NCBI GenBank assembly: GCA_942493045.1
Contig: OW818665.1
Location: 2,852,001 to 2,916,000 of the forward strand
DNA from: Teretinema sp942493045
GTDB lineage: Bacteria > Spirochaetota > Spirochaetia > Treponematales > Treponemataceae
Length of the DNA stretch: 64,000 nt
Direction: 5' to 3'
Part shown: in pieces, positions 7,910-17,721 of the stretch
How positions within the stretch are numbered: the stretch's first letter is position 1
How the letters are laid out: each line of letters opens with the position of its first letter
The notes under the pieces: model-generated
Database searches by the model: none
What the model was told of the DNA's origin: nothing
The model's input: only the letters and a program-made list of their open reading frames with translations
Made by a program: the position numbers and the translations under genes

Positions 7910-10753
7910 TCACTGTACCTGATAAACTGTGCGGCAGATGCCGCGGGAGGGGCAGTTCAGACAGGTCCCTCTGGGCAGGTTTTCCGGTTTTCGGAAATCT
8001 TCGGCGCGTACGGCGGCGGCGAACTGCCGCGCGGTTTCCTGGAAGGCGGTCATCGCCGCTTCGAATTCGGTCCTGCTAAAATAGGGCGACCGGCCAGATA
8101 TTGCCGGGAAACGCTCTTTTTCCATCATGATCGGCACCAGTTTTTTGTCCTTCAGCGAGAGGAAGAAGGCGTTTTCCAGCTTTGTCCCGGCGCAGGGACT
8201 TTCAGGCGCGTTTTCGGCCAGGAAGGTATACATGGTCATTTGAAAATCAACCGGCGTTTCACGCCCTTCCATCCGGTAGTCGCTGACTTTTGGATTCTGG
8301 CCGCTTTTGTAATCGATCAGTACCGGCGTGTTGTCGGTCGGGTCCACGGAAATGCGGTCCACACTGCCGATATAACAGATTCCATCCCGGGTCAGTTTGA
8401 TAAAGCTTTCCGCGGACAGCGGTATGTAGCCGTTTAAATGCTTGCCGTCCAGCTCCAGGACGGCGGATATTCCGTCGGCCAGGCGGTTGGCGATGGTTTG
8501 CAGAATGGGCCGGGCGAGGGGTCCTTTAAACTCGGCCTGAGCAGCGGTAATTTCGGCGCTCAGTTCGACTGTCCACTCCCGGTACCGCGGAATGTCTTCG
8601 GCCTTGAAAGCTCCGTCTCCGGTTTTGGAAATGCGGCGGTACAGCTGCTCCAGTATCTTATGGTAGACGAGGCCGAGGTTGCGGTCATCAAAGAGGGAGG
8701 CGTCGGTTTCAACCGGTTCCAGGCCGATAACATGCCGTAAAAACCAGCGCGCCGGGCAGGCGGCAAAACTGACCAGATCCGTCTGTGAAACCCGGACAGC
8801 GGTTTCTTCCATTTTGCGCTCCAGAATTTTCCGGGTCAACAGCGGTACGCGCCCGGAAAAAACCGTGTCCAGATAGGAAGGCAGGCGACCGGGGCGCTGG
8901 GCGTACTGTTGGAAGCTTTCCTTTTGCAAAGGATACAATACCGGCGGAAAGACCGGGCTTTGCCCTGGTTCTGAGTTCCGCGCCAACCAGAGTCGCTCAC
9001 TCTCGAAGGGGTCGTTTTCGGCCGGCGCCGGTGGACAGGTTAGCGCGAAGAACCCGTGGGCGGTGCGGTAGCCGCTGAAATTGCGCAGGGCGCAGGAAAA
9101 ACGCACCGTTGCCGTACCGCTTTCAGTCTGAGTTGTCGCGGCCGGATGCGCGGTGGCGTCAGGCGGTGTGCCGCTCAGGGCGCGGGGTGCCGAGCTGTAC
9201 AGGCTGAAGAAAGCGGCGGAAGCGTCTTCTTCCCGGGCGTCGATTGCCTCACGGCGATCCTGCCGTAAGAATTTCAGTTGGCTGTACAGGACAGTAGCGG
9301 CGGCCTGACTGGCGTCCAGGATAAATTGATAGGGAAACGGCGTTCCGGCGGCGACCCGGTAGGGAAAAATGCTGACGCCCCCGGAACTGCGCTGGGCAAC
9401 ATAGGCGGTGCGCGTCAGAGAGTCAGTAAAAAAGCGGTAGGGCGATTCACTGCGGCAGTCCGGATAGAGGCTTTCCAGATCGGCGAGGGCCAGCAGTTCT
9501 TTGACGCAGCGCGACAGCACGGCATCATCTTCCGGGGCCAGGTTTTCCATATTCAGAAATTCTTCCCGGAATTTGAAGTATTGGGTGCGGATGGCCGCGA
9601 AGCTTTCGGCGCCGGTCAGAGCGGTCAGACTGTATTTAAGCTTTCTGTACCAGGAGGATAAGTCACGATCGGCAGCCTGGCGGTCCGAAGGTTCCTTGAA
9701 GGCTTCTTCCCAGATATCAAAGAGTTTGCCGTTTTCTTCCCAGGCGGTAACGCAATGGTTGCGGATGCCGAAGTCTACCAGGGCACTGGCGGTTTCCAGA
9801 TTTTTCCAGGGGATCAGGCGGTCCAGCAGCAGGTCTTTCATATTCCGGAAGGCAAAATTCCCGGCCACGGCGGCATTGATGAGTGAAAACAAACGTCCGG
9901 CCGGATAGTCGGAAAGATATTTACCGGCGCGATATTCATACGGAATGGTCCGCAGTTCGAATTCCCGGCGCAGATAGGGGGCGGCGGTTTCCAGTTCGGG
10001 GACGCTTACGGCTATCTGAGCCGGCAAAACGCCGTCGCGGAGCAGCGCTTCAATACGCAGGACGGTATCGCGGTATTCTTCGCGGGCATTGTTGAACAGG
10101 GTGAGCGGCTGGCTGGTCGCGGCCGGCGGGCAGTGAACTATGGAAACGTGCGGAGAGCCGGAGAGCAGGTCGGCATACTCGCAGAAATCCTCCATGGCCT
10201 CCGGAAAGAAGATGGTGTAGTGCTTGCCGGTATCCTTGAAGGGGGGACGCATCCAGGACGGCTCAAAAAGCTGATGCGCTTCCATGAAGGCCGCCCAATC
10301 CTGATAAAGGAAGGCGAGATCGCGGTCCTCAAGCTCGGCGCGTCCGGGAAATTCTGAGCGGGCTCGCGGAGATGAGTCGGCCTTGCGTTTCCACAGCCCG
10401 AGCTGGGGCAGTATCCCGGCTAGCCAGCCGGCAAAAGCCTGGCCGCCGGAGGCGTATTCGGGGGTGATCAGGGAGCGCAGCAGCGGTTCGCCGCTCTGGT
10501 TGCGCATGGCCAGGTTGTGGGCATACAGCAGCCGGACCACCGCGGAAGCCGGTTTTTTGCCCGTGACGGTTTCGCTGATCGACTGTTCCTTGAAGCGGTC
10601 CCAGGCGATAAAGCGGTTGGCGGCCACCGTTTCCGCGCCGGTAATGTCGAGGGCTTCACGCAGCCACAGTGAGGCGGCTACATCGGAGGGAAATACAAAT
10701 ACGGCGGCGGAATCGCTGCCGCGCGCGGCAATTTCCCGCTCAATGACGTTCAT
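7910..10753 (-). CDS. addB: AddB-type nuclease subunit (PD-(D/E)XK, Fe-S)
   Basis: 947 residues; the diverged helicase/nuclease partner of AddA. The C-terminal third has the nuclease motif VLIDYKSGQNP. Cysteines that would bind a 4Fe-4S cluster are visible as CPAR (about residue 660) and the terminal CLNCPSRGIC. The N-terminal helicase-like part is weakly conserved and I do not see an intact Walker A, in keeping with many AddB proteins that have lost or degraded ATP-binding motifs. It lies between the regulator-like gene upstream (4 bp between stop and start) and addA, suggesting one leftward transcript from about 12.1 kb. Confidence 0.85.
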   Translation of the reverse strand: MNVIEREIAARGSDSAAVFVFPSDVAASLWLREALDITGAETVAANRFIAWDRFKEQSISETVTGKKPASAVVRLLYAHNLAMRNQSGEPLLRSLITPEYASGGQAFAGWLAGILPQLGLWKRKADSSPRARSEFPGRAELEDRDLAFLYQDWAAFMEAHQLFEPSWMRPPFKDTGKHYTIFFPEAMEDFCEYADLLSGSPHVSIVHCPPAATSQPLTLFNNAREEYRDTVLRIEALLRDGVLPAQIAVSVPELETAAPYLRREFELRTIPYEYRAGKYLSDYPAGRLFSLINAAVAGNFAFRNMKDLLLDRLIPWKNLETASALVDFGIRNHCVTAWEENGKLFDIWEEAFKEPSDRQAADRDLSSWYRKLKYSLTALTGAESFAAIRTQYFKFREEFLNMENLAPEDDAVLSRCVKELLALADLESLYPDCRSESPYRFFTDSLTRTAYVAQRSSGGVSIFPYRVAAGTPFPYQFILDASQAAATVLYSQLKFLRQDRREAIDAREEDASAAFFSLYSSAPRALSGTPPDATAHPAATTQTESGTATVRFSCALRNFSGYRTAHGFFALTCPPAPAENDPFESERLWLARNSEPGQSPVFPPVLYPLQKESFQQYAQRPGRLPSYLDTVFSGRVPLLTRKILERKMEETAVRVSQTDLVSFAACPARWFLRHVIGLEPVETDASLFDDRNLGLVYHKILEQLYRRISKTGDGAFKAEDIPRYREWTVELSAEITAAQAEFKGPLARPILQTIANRLADGISAVLELDGKHLNGYIPLSAESFIKLTRDGICYIGSVDRISVDPTDNTPVLIDYKSGQNPKVSDYRMEGRETPVDFQMTMYTFLAENAPESPCAGTKLENAFFLSLKDKKLVPIMMEKERFPAISGRSPYFSRTEFEAAMTAFQETARQFAAAVRAEDFRKPENLPRGTCLNCPSRGICRTVYQVQ

Positions 10754-10757
10754 CGGC

Positions 10758-12077
10758 TTAAGCCTTTTGCTCTTCGTACTCTTTTTTGAGGCGGTTGTAC
10801 TCGGTTTTCATCTGAGCGGTCAAGTTGGACTGACGGGCCAGGCGCTGCGCCAGCAGCCGTGAGAGGAAAATGCCATAGTGGGGGTTTTCGCGGATCAGGT
10901 TGATAAAGACCATCTTGGGGATGCGCACCAGGGTGCCTGAGCCGATAGAAACGATGGTGGCTGAGCGGCGGTCATTGAGCAGGAAGGACATCTCACCGAT
11001 GAAAATATCGTTGGGATTGAGCACGGTGATCAGTTTTTTCTGCACATAGACGGCGTATTTGCCGGAGCGGATATAGAACAGGTCGTTGGAGGGGTCGCCT
11101 TCCTTGCAGACAATCTGCTTGTCTGTAAAATTAAGGATTTGCTGTTCCTGCATGATCACCGGGATGGTGTTGGTATAGTCGCACTGGTTGGCCATCTCGA
11201 AAGAGGCTTCATTACCCTTGTCGTTGTAGCTTACTTTGGAGACAAAGGATTCGGCCAGCTTGATGCCCATGCCGTGCAGACCGGCGGTCAGTTCTCCCTG
11301 CAGCCGTTTTTTCCAGTCAAAGCCTTCGCCGTCGTCGCGGACGGAGATGCGGGTACGCTCGGTGGAGATATCGTAGGCGATGTAGACTTTTTTACCGGCC
11401 GCTTCCGGGGTTTGCGTTTTCAGGGCAATCAGATCCAGCATATTTTTCCCGTCGGAAAGCCAGGCGGTTTTTTCGTCATAACCGATTTTACAGTTACCGT
11501 GCTCGACGGCGTTGAGCAGCAGCTCCATCAGGGCGCCCTGCAGGGCCGAGCGGCTTTCGTCATTGAGCCGGTTGGTATTATAGAGATAACTGGTAATCAG
11601 ATTGCAGTAAAACAGAATGTCCATCGGATCATTGTCGCTGGTAAAGGAGCCGGTTTCGGTGGTGTTCATCTGCTGCTGCATGCCGCGGTTAAAAAGTATC
11701 TGCTTGTTCTGGGTCAGAATACGCAGAATGCGGTCGCTGTTTTCCTCAAAGTTCTGACGGGTCAGCACCAGCAGGATGTTGGGATCGCGCTGTTTTTCCA
11801 GTTGGGTTTTCTGGCGGTGGTCATTAACGATGGCGATAATACCGCCGAAATGCAGCCAGGGGTCGGCATGTATGACCTTCATCAGTTCGGCAGCCTTAAG
11901 CGCCGGATCGCCAAAGTCTATAATCTTTATTTCGGGGAGTTCGTAATTAAAATAACTGATGATTTCGGCCCGTTTTTCCAGGAATACAGGCTGGAAGTCG
12001 CCGGAAGAATGCTCGCAGGCCTTAGTAAAGGCATGTACGGTAGAGGCTGTCGTGCAAACTATCGGAATATTTTTCAT
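10758..12077 (-). CDS. HATPase plus cyclic-nucleotide-binding domain regulatory protein
   Basis: About 439 residues in three parts. Residues 1-120 resemble a degenerate receiver domain, including a PNILLVLTRQNF strand. A GHKL-type ATPase (about 170-290) has ELLLNAVEHGN, DDGEGFDW and GLHGMGIKLAES as N, G1 and G2 boxes. A C-terminal cyclic-nucleotide-binding fold (about 310-410) has EGDPSNDLFYIRSGKYAVYV and GEMSFLLNDRRSATI. No phospho-accepting His motif is visible, so it resembles anti-sigma-type or serine-kinase-like ATPases more than a classical sensor. The ATG at 12092 is possible, but the one at 12077 has a GGAG 5-8 nt upstream and is chosen. It heads the addBA block and may link cAMP or another nucleotide signal to a partner not in view. 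Confidence 0.75.
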   Translation of the reverse strand: MKNIPIVCTTASTVHAFTKACEHSSGDFQPVFLEKRAEIISYFNYELPEIKIIDFGDPALKAAELMKVIHADPWLHFGGIIAIVNDHRQKTQLEKQRDPNILLVLTRQNFEENSDRILRILTQNKQILFNRGMQQQMNTTETGSFTSDNDPMDILFYCNLITSYLYNTNRLNDESRSALQGALMELLLNAVEHGNCKIGYDEKTAWLSDGKNMLDLIALKTQTPEAAGKKVYIAYDISTERTRISVRDDGEGFDWKKRLQGELTAGLHGMGIKLAESFVSKVSYNDKGNEASFEMANQCDYTNTIPVIMQEQQILNFTDKQIVCKEGDPSNDLFYIRSGKYAVYVQKKLITVLNPNDIFIGEMSFLLNDRRSATIVSIGSGTLVRIPKMVFINLIRENPHYGIFLSRLLAQRLARQSNLTAQMKTEYNRLKKEYEEQKA

Positions 12078-12121
12078 ACGATCTCCATTCAATTATTCTA
12101 GCATAATTTAACCGAACGGAC

Positions 12122-12127
12122 TATACT
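12122..12127 (+). promoter_or_regulatory. -10 box of glgX promoter (leaderless candidate)
   Basis: TATACT lies 11 nt before the glgX ATG and there is no Shine-Dalgarno between them. The -35 region is weak (TAGCAT-like at about 12099). Transcription would start about 5 nt before the ATG, giving a nearly leaderless message. Confidence 0.45.
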
Positions 12128-12138
12128 TTTAATACATT

Positions 12139-14292
12139 ATGGATACCTTGAACTTTCTACCGGGCAAGCCCCTGCCGCTCGGAGCGACCGTGATGAACAA
12201 CGGAGTAAACTTCAGCGTCTTCACCCGCCATGGCAAGGGCGTGATTCTTGAACTTTTCAAGGATGGCGGAGATGCTGAATCCTTCAGCAGTTATTCTCTG
12301 GATCCGGCCGTAAACCGCACGGGGGATCTCTGGCATGTCTTTGTGGAAGGCCTTTCCGCTGAGGCCCTGTATCTGTATAGGGTAGACGGTCCGTTCCGCC
12401 CGAACGAAGGAATGCGTTTTAACGTCAACCGCTATCTGCTGGATCCCTATGCCAAGGCTCTGACCCCCTGTTCGATATTCGCCGAACTGGATAAATCTTA
12501 TATTCCGCCGCCGCATATTGACGGGGATCTCTTCTTTACAACGCATCGCACCGCCTCCGGCTTCCCGAAATGCATCGTAATCAACGACGATGAGTTCGAC
12601 TGGCAGGGCGACCGGCCGCTCAACTATCCGCTGCGCTTCAGTGTGCTCTATGAGGCGCATGTGAAAGGCTTAAGCGTGCATCAGAGTTCCGGCGCTGCCC
12701 ATCCGGGTACCTACCGGGGAGTAATTGAGTCTATTCCCTATCTGAAAGAATTGGGTATTACCAGTCTGGAACTGCTGCCGATCAACGAATTTGACGAAAA
12801 CGAAAATAGCCGTCCCAATCCGCGTACCGGCGAAAAGCTCAAAAATTATTGGGGATACAGCACCATCGCTTTTTTCGCGCCCAAGGCCACCTATGCCTTT
12901 GACAGGACTCCCGGCGGACCGGTACGTGAGTTTAAGGAGATGGTCCGCGAACTGCACAAGGCCGGTATCGAAGTAATCCTGGATATCGTGTTCAATCATA
13001 CCGCCGAGGGTAATGAACGCGGAATAACCATGAGTTTCCGGGGCTTTGACAATTGCATATATTACATGCTCGAGGATAATAAACGCTATTACCGCAATTA
13101 TTCAGGTTGCGGCAATACGCTGAACTGCAATCATCCGGTAACCCGCTCCTTCATTCTGGACTGTCTGCGCTACTGGGTAACCGAGATGCATATTGACGGT
13201 TTTCGCTTTGACCTGGGCTCAATTCTGGGCCGGGACCAGCGCGGTAATATGCTGGAGAATCCGCCGATGCTGGAGCGCATCGCCGAGGATCCGGTACTGC
13301 GTCAAACCAAGATCATCGCCGAGGCCTGGGACGCCGGCGGGGCCTATCAGGTTGGTTGGTTTCCCGGCGGCCGCTGGGCTGAATGGAATGACCGCTACCG
13401 CGACGATGTGCGCGTTTTCTGGCGCGGCGATTCCGGAACGGTACATCATTTTGCCACCCGGGTCACCGGCTCCTCGGACCTGTATCTGCGGGACGGCCGT
13501 AAGCCCTTTCATTCCATCAACTTTATCACCAGCCATGACGGCTTTACCCTCAATGACCTGGTTACCTATAACGGCAAGCATAATGACGAGAACGGCGAGG
13601 AAAACCGCGACGGTAGTGACCATAACTGCAGTTATAATTACGGCTTTGAGGGCGAATCCGTTAACCCGGTTATCGAACAGACCCGTAACCGCCAGGTTAA
13701 GAACATGATTTTGACCCTGATGGTTTCGTTGGGTACCCCGATGCTGCTGATGGGCGATGAGATCCGGCGCAGTCAGGGCGGTAACAATAATGCTTATTGC
13801 CAAGACAACGAAACCTCCTGGATGGATTTTCAAAATACCCGCGCCCATGCTGACATTTTCCGTTTTACGCGATTGATGATAGCTTTCCGCCGCCGGCACC
13901 GTTCTTTCCTGCGCCCGGAGTTCTTTACCGGCAAAGGCGGACACACCCACGCCTCACCGGATATCAGCTGGTACAATGAAAAGGGTCAGAGCGTGGACTG
14001 GTCGCTGATGCAGGGCTTTTTGGCCTATCGTCTGGACGGCAGCCAGGCCGACGTACTCTCCGATTGTGACGATAACGACTTTTTTATCATGTATAACGCC
14101 ACCGCCAAGGATATAACCGCGGTACTCTGCGCCCCGCCCCGGGGTAAGAAGTGGTACCGGGTAATCGATACTTCTTTTGATTCTCCCCAGGATATTTTAG
14201 AGAGTGGACAAGAAGAACTGCTATACAGTCAGGAAAAATACGTGATTCCGGCCCGCAGCAGTGTTGTTTTAATGTCCGGTCCTGCGGTCTAG
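12139..14292 (+). CDS. glgX: glycogen debranching enzyme GlgX (GH13 isoamylase type)
   Basis: 717 residues; it would cleave alpha-1,6 branches of glycogen left by phosphorylase. An N-terminal beta-sandwich (about 1-150) is followed by a GH13 barrel. Catalytic segments visible are DIVFNHTAEG, GFRFDLGS (nucleophile Asp), IIAEAWDAGG (acid/base Glu) and FITSHDGFTLNDL. The late PMLLMGDEIRRSQGGNNNAYCQD is typical of the GlgX/TreX group (shown in part). It precedes glycogen phosphorylase, so the pair forms a glycogen-breakdown module. The start at 12139 lies very close to a -10 box and lacks a Shine-Dalgarno. Confidence 0.92.
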   Translation: MDTLNFLPGKPLPLGATVMNNGVNFSVFTRHGKGVILELFKDGGDAESFSSYSLDPAVNRTGDLWHVFVEGLSAEALYLYRVDGPFRPNEGMRFNVNRYLLDPYAKALTPCSIFAELDKSYIPPPHIDGDLFFTTHRTASGFPKCIVINDDEFDWQGDRPLNYPLRFSVLYEAHVKGLSVHQSSGAAHPGTYRGVIESIPYLKELGITSLELLPINEFDENENSRPNPRTGEKLKNYWGYSTIAFFAPKATYAFDRTPGGPVREFKEMVRELHKAGIEVILDIVFNHTAEGNERGITMSFRGFDNCIYYMLEDNKRYYRNYSGCGNTLNCNHPVTRSFILDCLRYWVTEMHIDGFRFDLGSILGRDQRGNMLENPPMLERIAEDPVLRQTKIIAEAWDAGGAYQVGWFPGGRWAEWNDRYRDDVRVFWRGDSGTVHHFATRVTGSSDLYLRDGRKPFHSINFITSHDGFTLNDLVTYNGKHNDENGEENRDGSDHNCSYNYGFEGESVNPVIEQTRNRQVKNMILTLMVSLGTPMLLMGDEIRRSQGGNNNAYCQDNETSWMDFQNTRAHADIFRFTRLMIAFRRRHRSFLRPEFFTGKGGHTHASPDISWYNEKGQSVDWSLMQGFLAYRLDGSQADVLSDCDDNDFFIMYNATAKDITAVLCAPPRGKKWYRVIDTSFDSPQDILESGQEELLYSQEKYVIPARSSVVLMSGPAV

Positions 14293-14320
14293 CGCGCTAC
14301 GTTGCGCCCATTGTCAGCCA

Positions 14321-14349
14321 TTGACAGATTCTACTTTTGTATTTAAGCT
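14321..14349 (+). promoter_or_regulatory. probable promoter of glgP
   Basis: A consensus -35 TTGACA (14321-14326) is followed after 17 bp by TAAGCT (14344-14349). This would give glgP its own leader of about 85 nt in the 146-bp gap after glgX. Confidence 0.45.
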
Positions 14350-14438
14350 GTCGCCACGGTTTGATAAATCGGTTTACCTTCCAGGCCGTCATCCTGCTCC
14401 ACATTGTTGCGGCGGCCTGACAGAAAAGGGAGATACTC

Positions 14439-16889
14439 ATGCAATTTGATAAAGAGAATTTCAAGGAAGCGATTCACTCGCGCCTGAAACGCAATTATGG
14501 AAAGAAACTTGACGAAGCCAGTCAGCACGATCTGTTCGACGCTGTTTCCAGCGCGGTGATGGATTATGTGCAAACCAACTGGATCGCCACCCGCAAAGCT
14601 TACGAAGATAAGCAAACCCGGCAAATGTATTACCTCTCGGCCGAATTTCTGATGGGCCGCGCCTTGAGCAATAACCTGATAAACTTCGGGGTTATGGATG
14701 CCGTCAAGGAAGTGCTGGCCGAACTTAACTTTACTTTTACCGCTATCGAGGACGAAGAACCCGATGCCGGCCTGGGCAATGGTGGCCTGGGACGTCTGGC
14801 AGCCTGTTTCCTGGACTCCCTGGCGACCTTGGACTATCCCGGACACGGTTACGGTATCCGGTATCAGTACGGTATGTTTGAACAGAAGATCCAGAACGGT
14901 TTCCAGGTGGAATACCCGGATAACTGGCTGAAGCACCGCGATCCCTGGGAGGTTAAGAGATCAGACCTCGCCGTTAAGGTACTGTTCGGCGGCAACCCGG
15001 TAATCGAGAAAGATTCCAAAGGTCATGACGTCTTCAAGCTGGTCGGCGCCGAAGAAATTACCGCTACCCCCTATGATATTCCGATAATCGGCTACGGTAC
15101 CAAGACCGTAAACCGCCTGCGCCTCTGGGAAGCCAGTTCCGAAAACGGCTTTGACCTGCAGCTGTTCAACGATATGCACTACAACCGTGCCGTTGAACGC
15201 CAGAACAACGCTGAAAACATTTCCCGCGTATTGTATCCGAACGACTCCGGTCCTTCCGGTAAGGCCCTGCGCCTGAAGCAGCAATATTTCTTCTCGTCAG
15301 CCAGTCTTCAGGACCTGATGAACAAGTATAAACGCGATCACGGCGCTGATTTCAGCGATTTCCCCACCTACAACGTCATCCAGCTCAATGATACCCATCC
15401 GGTAGTGGCCATCCCCGAGCTGATGCGCCTGCTGATGGACGATAACGGTCTCGGCTGGGAAGCGGCCTGGGATATTGTCAGCCGCACCTTCGCCTATACC
15501 AATCATACCATTCTGGCCGAAGCGCTGGAAAAGTGGCCGATCGACATTTTCCAGGGCTTGCTGCCGCGCATTTATCAGATTGTCGAGGAAATCAACCGCC
15601 GCTTCCTGGTGGAGTTGCGCGAGAAGTTCCCCGGCGACTGGAAAAAGCAGAATCACATGAGCATTATCGGTGATGGCATGATCCGCATGGCTTGGCTGGC
15701 TATCGTGGGCTGTTTCTCGGTCAACGGCGTTGCCGCCCTGCACACCGAGCTGCTCAAATCCACTGAGTTGGCCGACTGGTTCCAGCTCTATCCCGCGAAG
15801 TTCAATAACAAGACCAATGGCGTTACTCAGCGCCGCTGGCTGCTCAGCGCCAACCCTGCCCTGGCTACTTTTATTACCGACAAGATCGGCACCGGTTGGG
15901 AAAAAGACCTGACCCAGCTCAAAAAGCTGGAAAAGTTCGCCGATGACGCTAAAACGCTGAACGCCTTTATGGCCATCAAGCGCGCTAACAAGGTGGCCCT
16001 GGCCGAGTACCTTAAAAAGACCCAAGGCGTGGAAATTGATCCGGACTCCATTTTTGACGTTCAGATTAAGCGCCTGCACGAGTACAAACGCCAGCTGCTG
16101 AATGTGCTGCACATCATGTACATGTACAATCGTATCCTGGAGGACGCTTCCTACAATCCGCAGCCCCACACCTTTATTTTCGGAGCCAAGGCCGCTTCCG
16201 GTTACCGCCGGGCCAAGAGCATCATCAAGCTGATCAACACCATCGCCGACCGCATCAACAACGATCATCGCGTCAAGGGCAAGATCAAGGTCGTGTTCGT
16301 GGAAAACTACCGGGTTTCCGTCGCCGAGAAACTGTTCCCGGCTTCCGATGTCTCGGAGCAGATCTCCACCGCCGGTAAGGAAGCCTCCGGAACCGGTAAC
16401 ATGAAGTTCATGATCAACGGCGCCCTGACTATCGGTACCCTCGACGGCGCCAATATCGAAATCGTCGAGGAAGCCGGCGCCGAAAATGCCTTTATTTTCG
16501 GCCTGACTGCCGCGGAAGTTTTGAAAATCGATGTTGAGCACTCCTATAATCCCCAGGAATTCCTGAAGCGTAATCCGCACCTGGCCAAGGTTCTGGAGCA
16601 GCTGGTGGACGGCACCTACAGCAGTCTGCAGGAAAACTTGTTCCGCGAACTGTATGACTCGCTGGTTTACGGGGTGGAAGGTCAGCGTCCGGACGTGTAT
16701 TACGTTCTGGCGGACTTCGACGCCTATGCCCGCTCGCATGAAGAGCTGGCCAAAGCGTATGCCGATAAGTCCAAGTGGGCTAGGATGGCCTTCCTGAACG
16801 TCGCCCGTTCCGGCAAGTTCAGCTCGGACCGCACTATCGAAGATTATGTGCGGGACATTTGGAAGCTGAAGAAAGTTGTGATAAAATAA
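14439..16889 (+). CDS. glgP: glycogen/starch phosphorylase
   Basis: 816 residues; it releases glucose-1-phosphate from alpha-1,4-glucan ends using pyridoxal phosphate. The PLP region EASGTGNMKFMINGAL with its Lys lies near residue 655, followed by TLDGANIEI. DEEPDAGLGNGGLGRLAACF (about 105) and GIRYQYGMFEQ are family hallmarks. Length and collinearity match bacterial GlgP. The ATG at 14439 has a GGGAG Shine-Dalgarno. It is transcribed after glgX and followed by a strong hairpin terminator. Confidence 0.95.
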   Translation: MQFDKENFKEAIHSRLKRNYGKKLDEASQHDLFDAVSSAVMDYVQTNWIATRKAYEDKQTRQMYYLSAEFLMGRALSNNLINFGVMDAVKEVLAELNFTFTAIEDEEPDAGLGNGGLGRLAACFLDSLATLDYPGHGYGIRYQYGMFEQKIQNGFQVEYPDNWLKHRDPWEVKRSDLAVKVLFGGNPVIEKDSKGHDVFKLVGAEEITATPYDIPIIGYGTKTVNRLRLWEASSENGFDLQLFNDMHYNRAVERQNNAENISRVLYPNDSGPSGKALRLKQQYFFSSASLQDLMNKYKRDHGADFSDFPTYNVIQLNDTHPVVAIPELMRLLMDDNGLGWEAAWDIVSRTFAYTNHTILAEALEKWPIDIFQGLLPRIYQIVEEINRRFLVELREKFPGDWKKQNHMSIIGDGMIRMAWLAIVGCFSVNGVAALHTELLKSTELADWFQLYPAKFNNKTNGVTQRRWLLSANPALATFITDKIGTGWEKDLTQLKKLEKFADDAKTLNAFMAIKRANKVALAEYLKKTQGVEIDPDSIFDVQIKRLHEYKRQLLNVLHIMYMYNRILEDASYNPQPHTFIFGAKAASGYRRAKSIIKLINTIADRINNDHRVKGKIKVVFVENYRVSVAEKLFPASDVSEQISTAGKEASGTGNMKFMINGALTIGTLDGANIEIVEEAGAENAFIFGLTAAEVLKIDVEHSYNPQEFLKRNPHLAKVLEQLVDGTYSSLQENLFRELYDSLVYGVEGQRPDVYYVLADFDAYARSHEELAKAYADKSKWARMAFLNVARSGKFSSDRTIEDYVRDIWKLKKVVIK

Positions 16890-16903
16890 GACCGGGAATA
16901 CCT

Positions 16904-16936
16904 GAAAAGAGCCTACGGGCTCTTTTCGCGTTTTTC
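16904..16936 (+). terminator. intrinsic terminator after glgP
   Basis: A perfect 10-bp stem (GAAAAGAGCC / GGCTCTTTTC) with a TACG loop, followed by GCG and a run of five T. Confidence 0.8.
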
Positions 16937-16951
16937 CAGGGGAGTAAAGAC

Positions 16952-17500
16952 ATGAGAAACAGAATTATTGGGATTGCCGTGGCGCTGCTGCTGGCTGTAC
17001 CGTTTTTTGCCCAGGAAGCGCCGCTGGCGGTACTCAGCCAGGCCGATATCGATCGCTTTTTGTCAGACTTCAACGCCATCGACACAGAAATGAACGCGCT
17101 TGGCGATAAGTATGAGGATCTGTATCAGACAACCCCGGATGATCCTATTCCAGTGATGATCGCCAAGGTTCGCGCCGTGGAAGTTCCGGCCGAGATCAGC
17201 GAAATTTTCACGCGCCACGGTCTGGGTACCAACGGTTTTGAAAAAGTGCTGGTATTGACCTTCGCCTACAGCTATTACGAAATGGAAAAGAGCCTGGCTC
17301 AGATGGCCGTTGAGTACGCCGGGGACAGCGAATTGATGGCTTACCTGGAGGAATACAAAACTCAGGTGGCGCTGATCAAATCCGCGATCCATCCCTCCGA
17401 TCTTGAAGTCGTGGAAAAAAACCGAGAGGCGTTACGCGCGATTCTCTCCAATGAGGATCAGGGCCTCGATTCCGCCGAATATAATCCCGACGAGTATTAA
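16952..17500 (+). CDS. exported acidic helical protein of unknown function
   Basis: 182 residues with a clear signal peptide (MRNRIIGIAVALLLAVPFFAQE, cleavage after about residue 20; shown in part as N-terminal MRNR then Leu/Val-rich core and Ala-Gln). The mature protein is acidic and largely helical, with no cysteines and no motif I recognise. The ATG at 16952 has GGGGAG about 8 nt upstream. It lies between two intrinsic terminators, so is probably monocistronic, though read-through from glgP is possible. Likely periplasmic; function unknown. Confidence 0.75.
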   Translation: MRNRIIGIAVALLLAVPFFAQEAPLAVLSQADIDRFLSDFNAIDTEMNALGDKYEDLYQTTPDDPIPVMIAKVRAVEVPAEISEIFTRHGLGTNGFEKVLVLTFAYSYYEMEKSLAQMAVEYAGDSELMAYLEEYKTQVALIKSAIHPSDLEVVEKNREALRAILSNEDQGLDSAEYNPDEY

Positions 17501-17530
17501 TTTCCGCGTTGACGGCTAATAAATCGTTAG

Positions 17531-17568
17531 CAAAAGCCCCGAACCAGAGCGGTCCGGGGCTTTTTTTG
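17531..17568 (+). terminator. intrinsic terminator
   Basis: AAAAGCCCCG and CGGGGCTTTT arms around a small loop with an inner ACC/GGT pairing, ending in seven T. It closes the small exported-protein gene. Confidence 0.85.
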
Positions 17569-17670
17569 TGCCATTACAGTTAATGCAGTCCTTATTCAGC
17601 GAAATACCTGTACAAATGCACCTAAAAGGAATAAAATGACGCATTGTTAGAAACCAAAAGATACCAATGG

Positions 17671-17686
17671 CGGTATGCCGGTTGCA
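17671..17686 (+). promoter_or_regulatory. possible sigma-54 promoter of gdhA
   Basis: CGGTATGCCGGTTGCA has GG and GC 10 bp apart and an intact TTGCA -12 element, while the -24 part deviates from TGGCACG by C-to-T changes. Transcription would start near 17698, about 24 nt before the gdhA ATG at 17722. No better sigma-70 promoter was seen in the gap. Confidence 0.35.
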
Positions 17687-17721
17687 AAGGCGTAATCGGT
17701 TTTGCTCAATGAGGAGTAGTT

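Noticed and set aside
15297..16739. Long antisense open frame across glycogen phosphorylase
   Set aside because: It mirrors the codon structure of a highly conserved gene; no ribosome site and no recognisable domain. The same applies to antisense frames at 23433-24542, 52611-53840 and 55984-56862.
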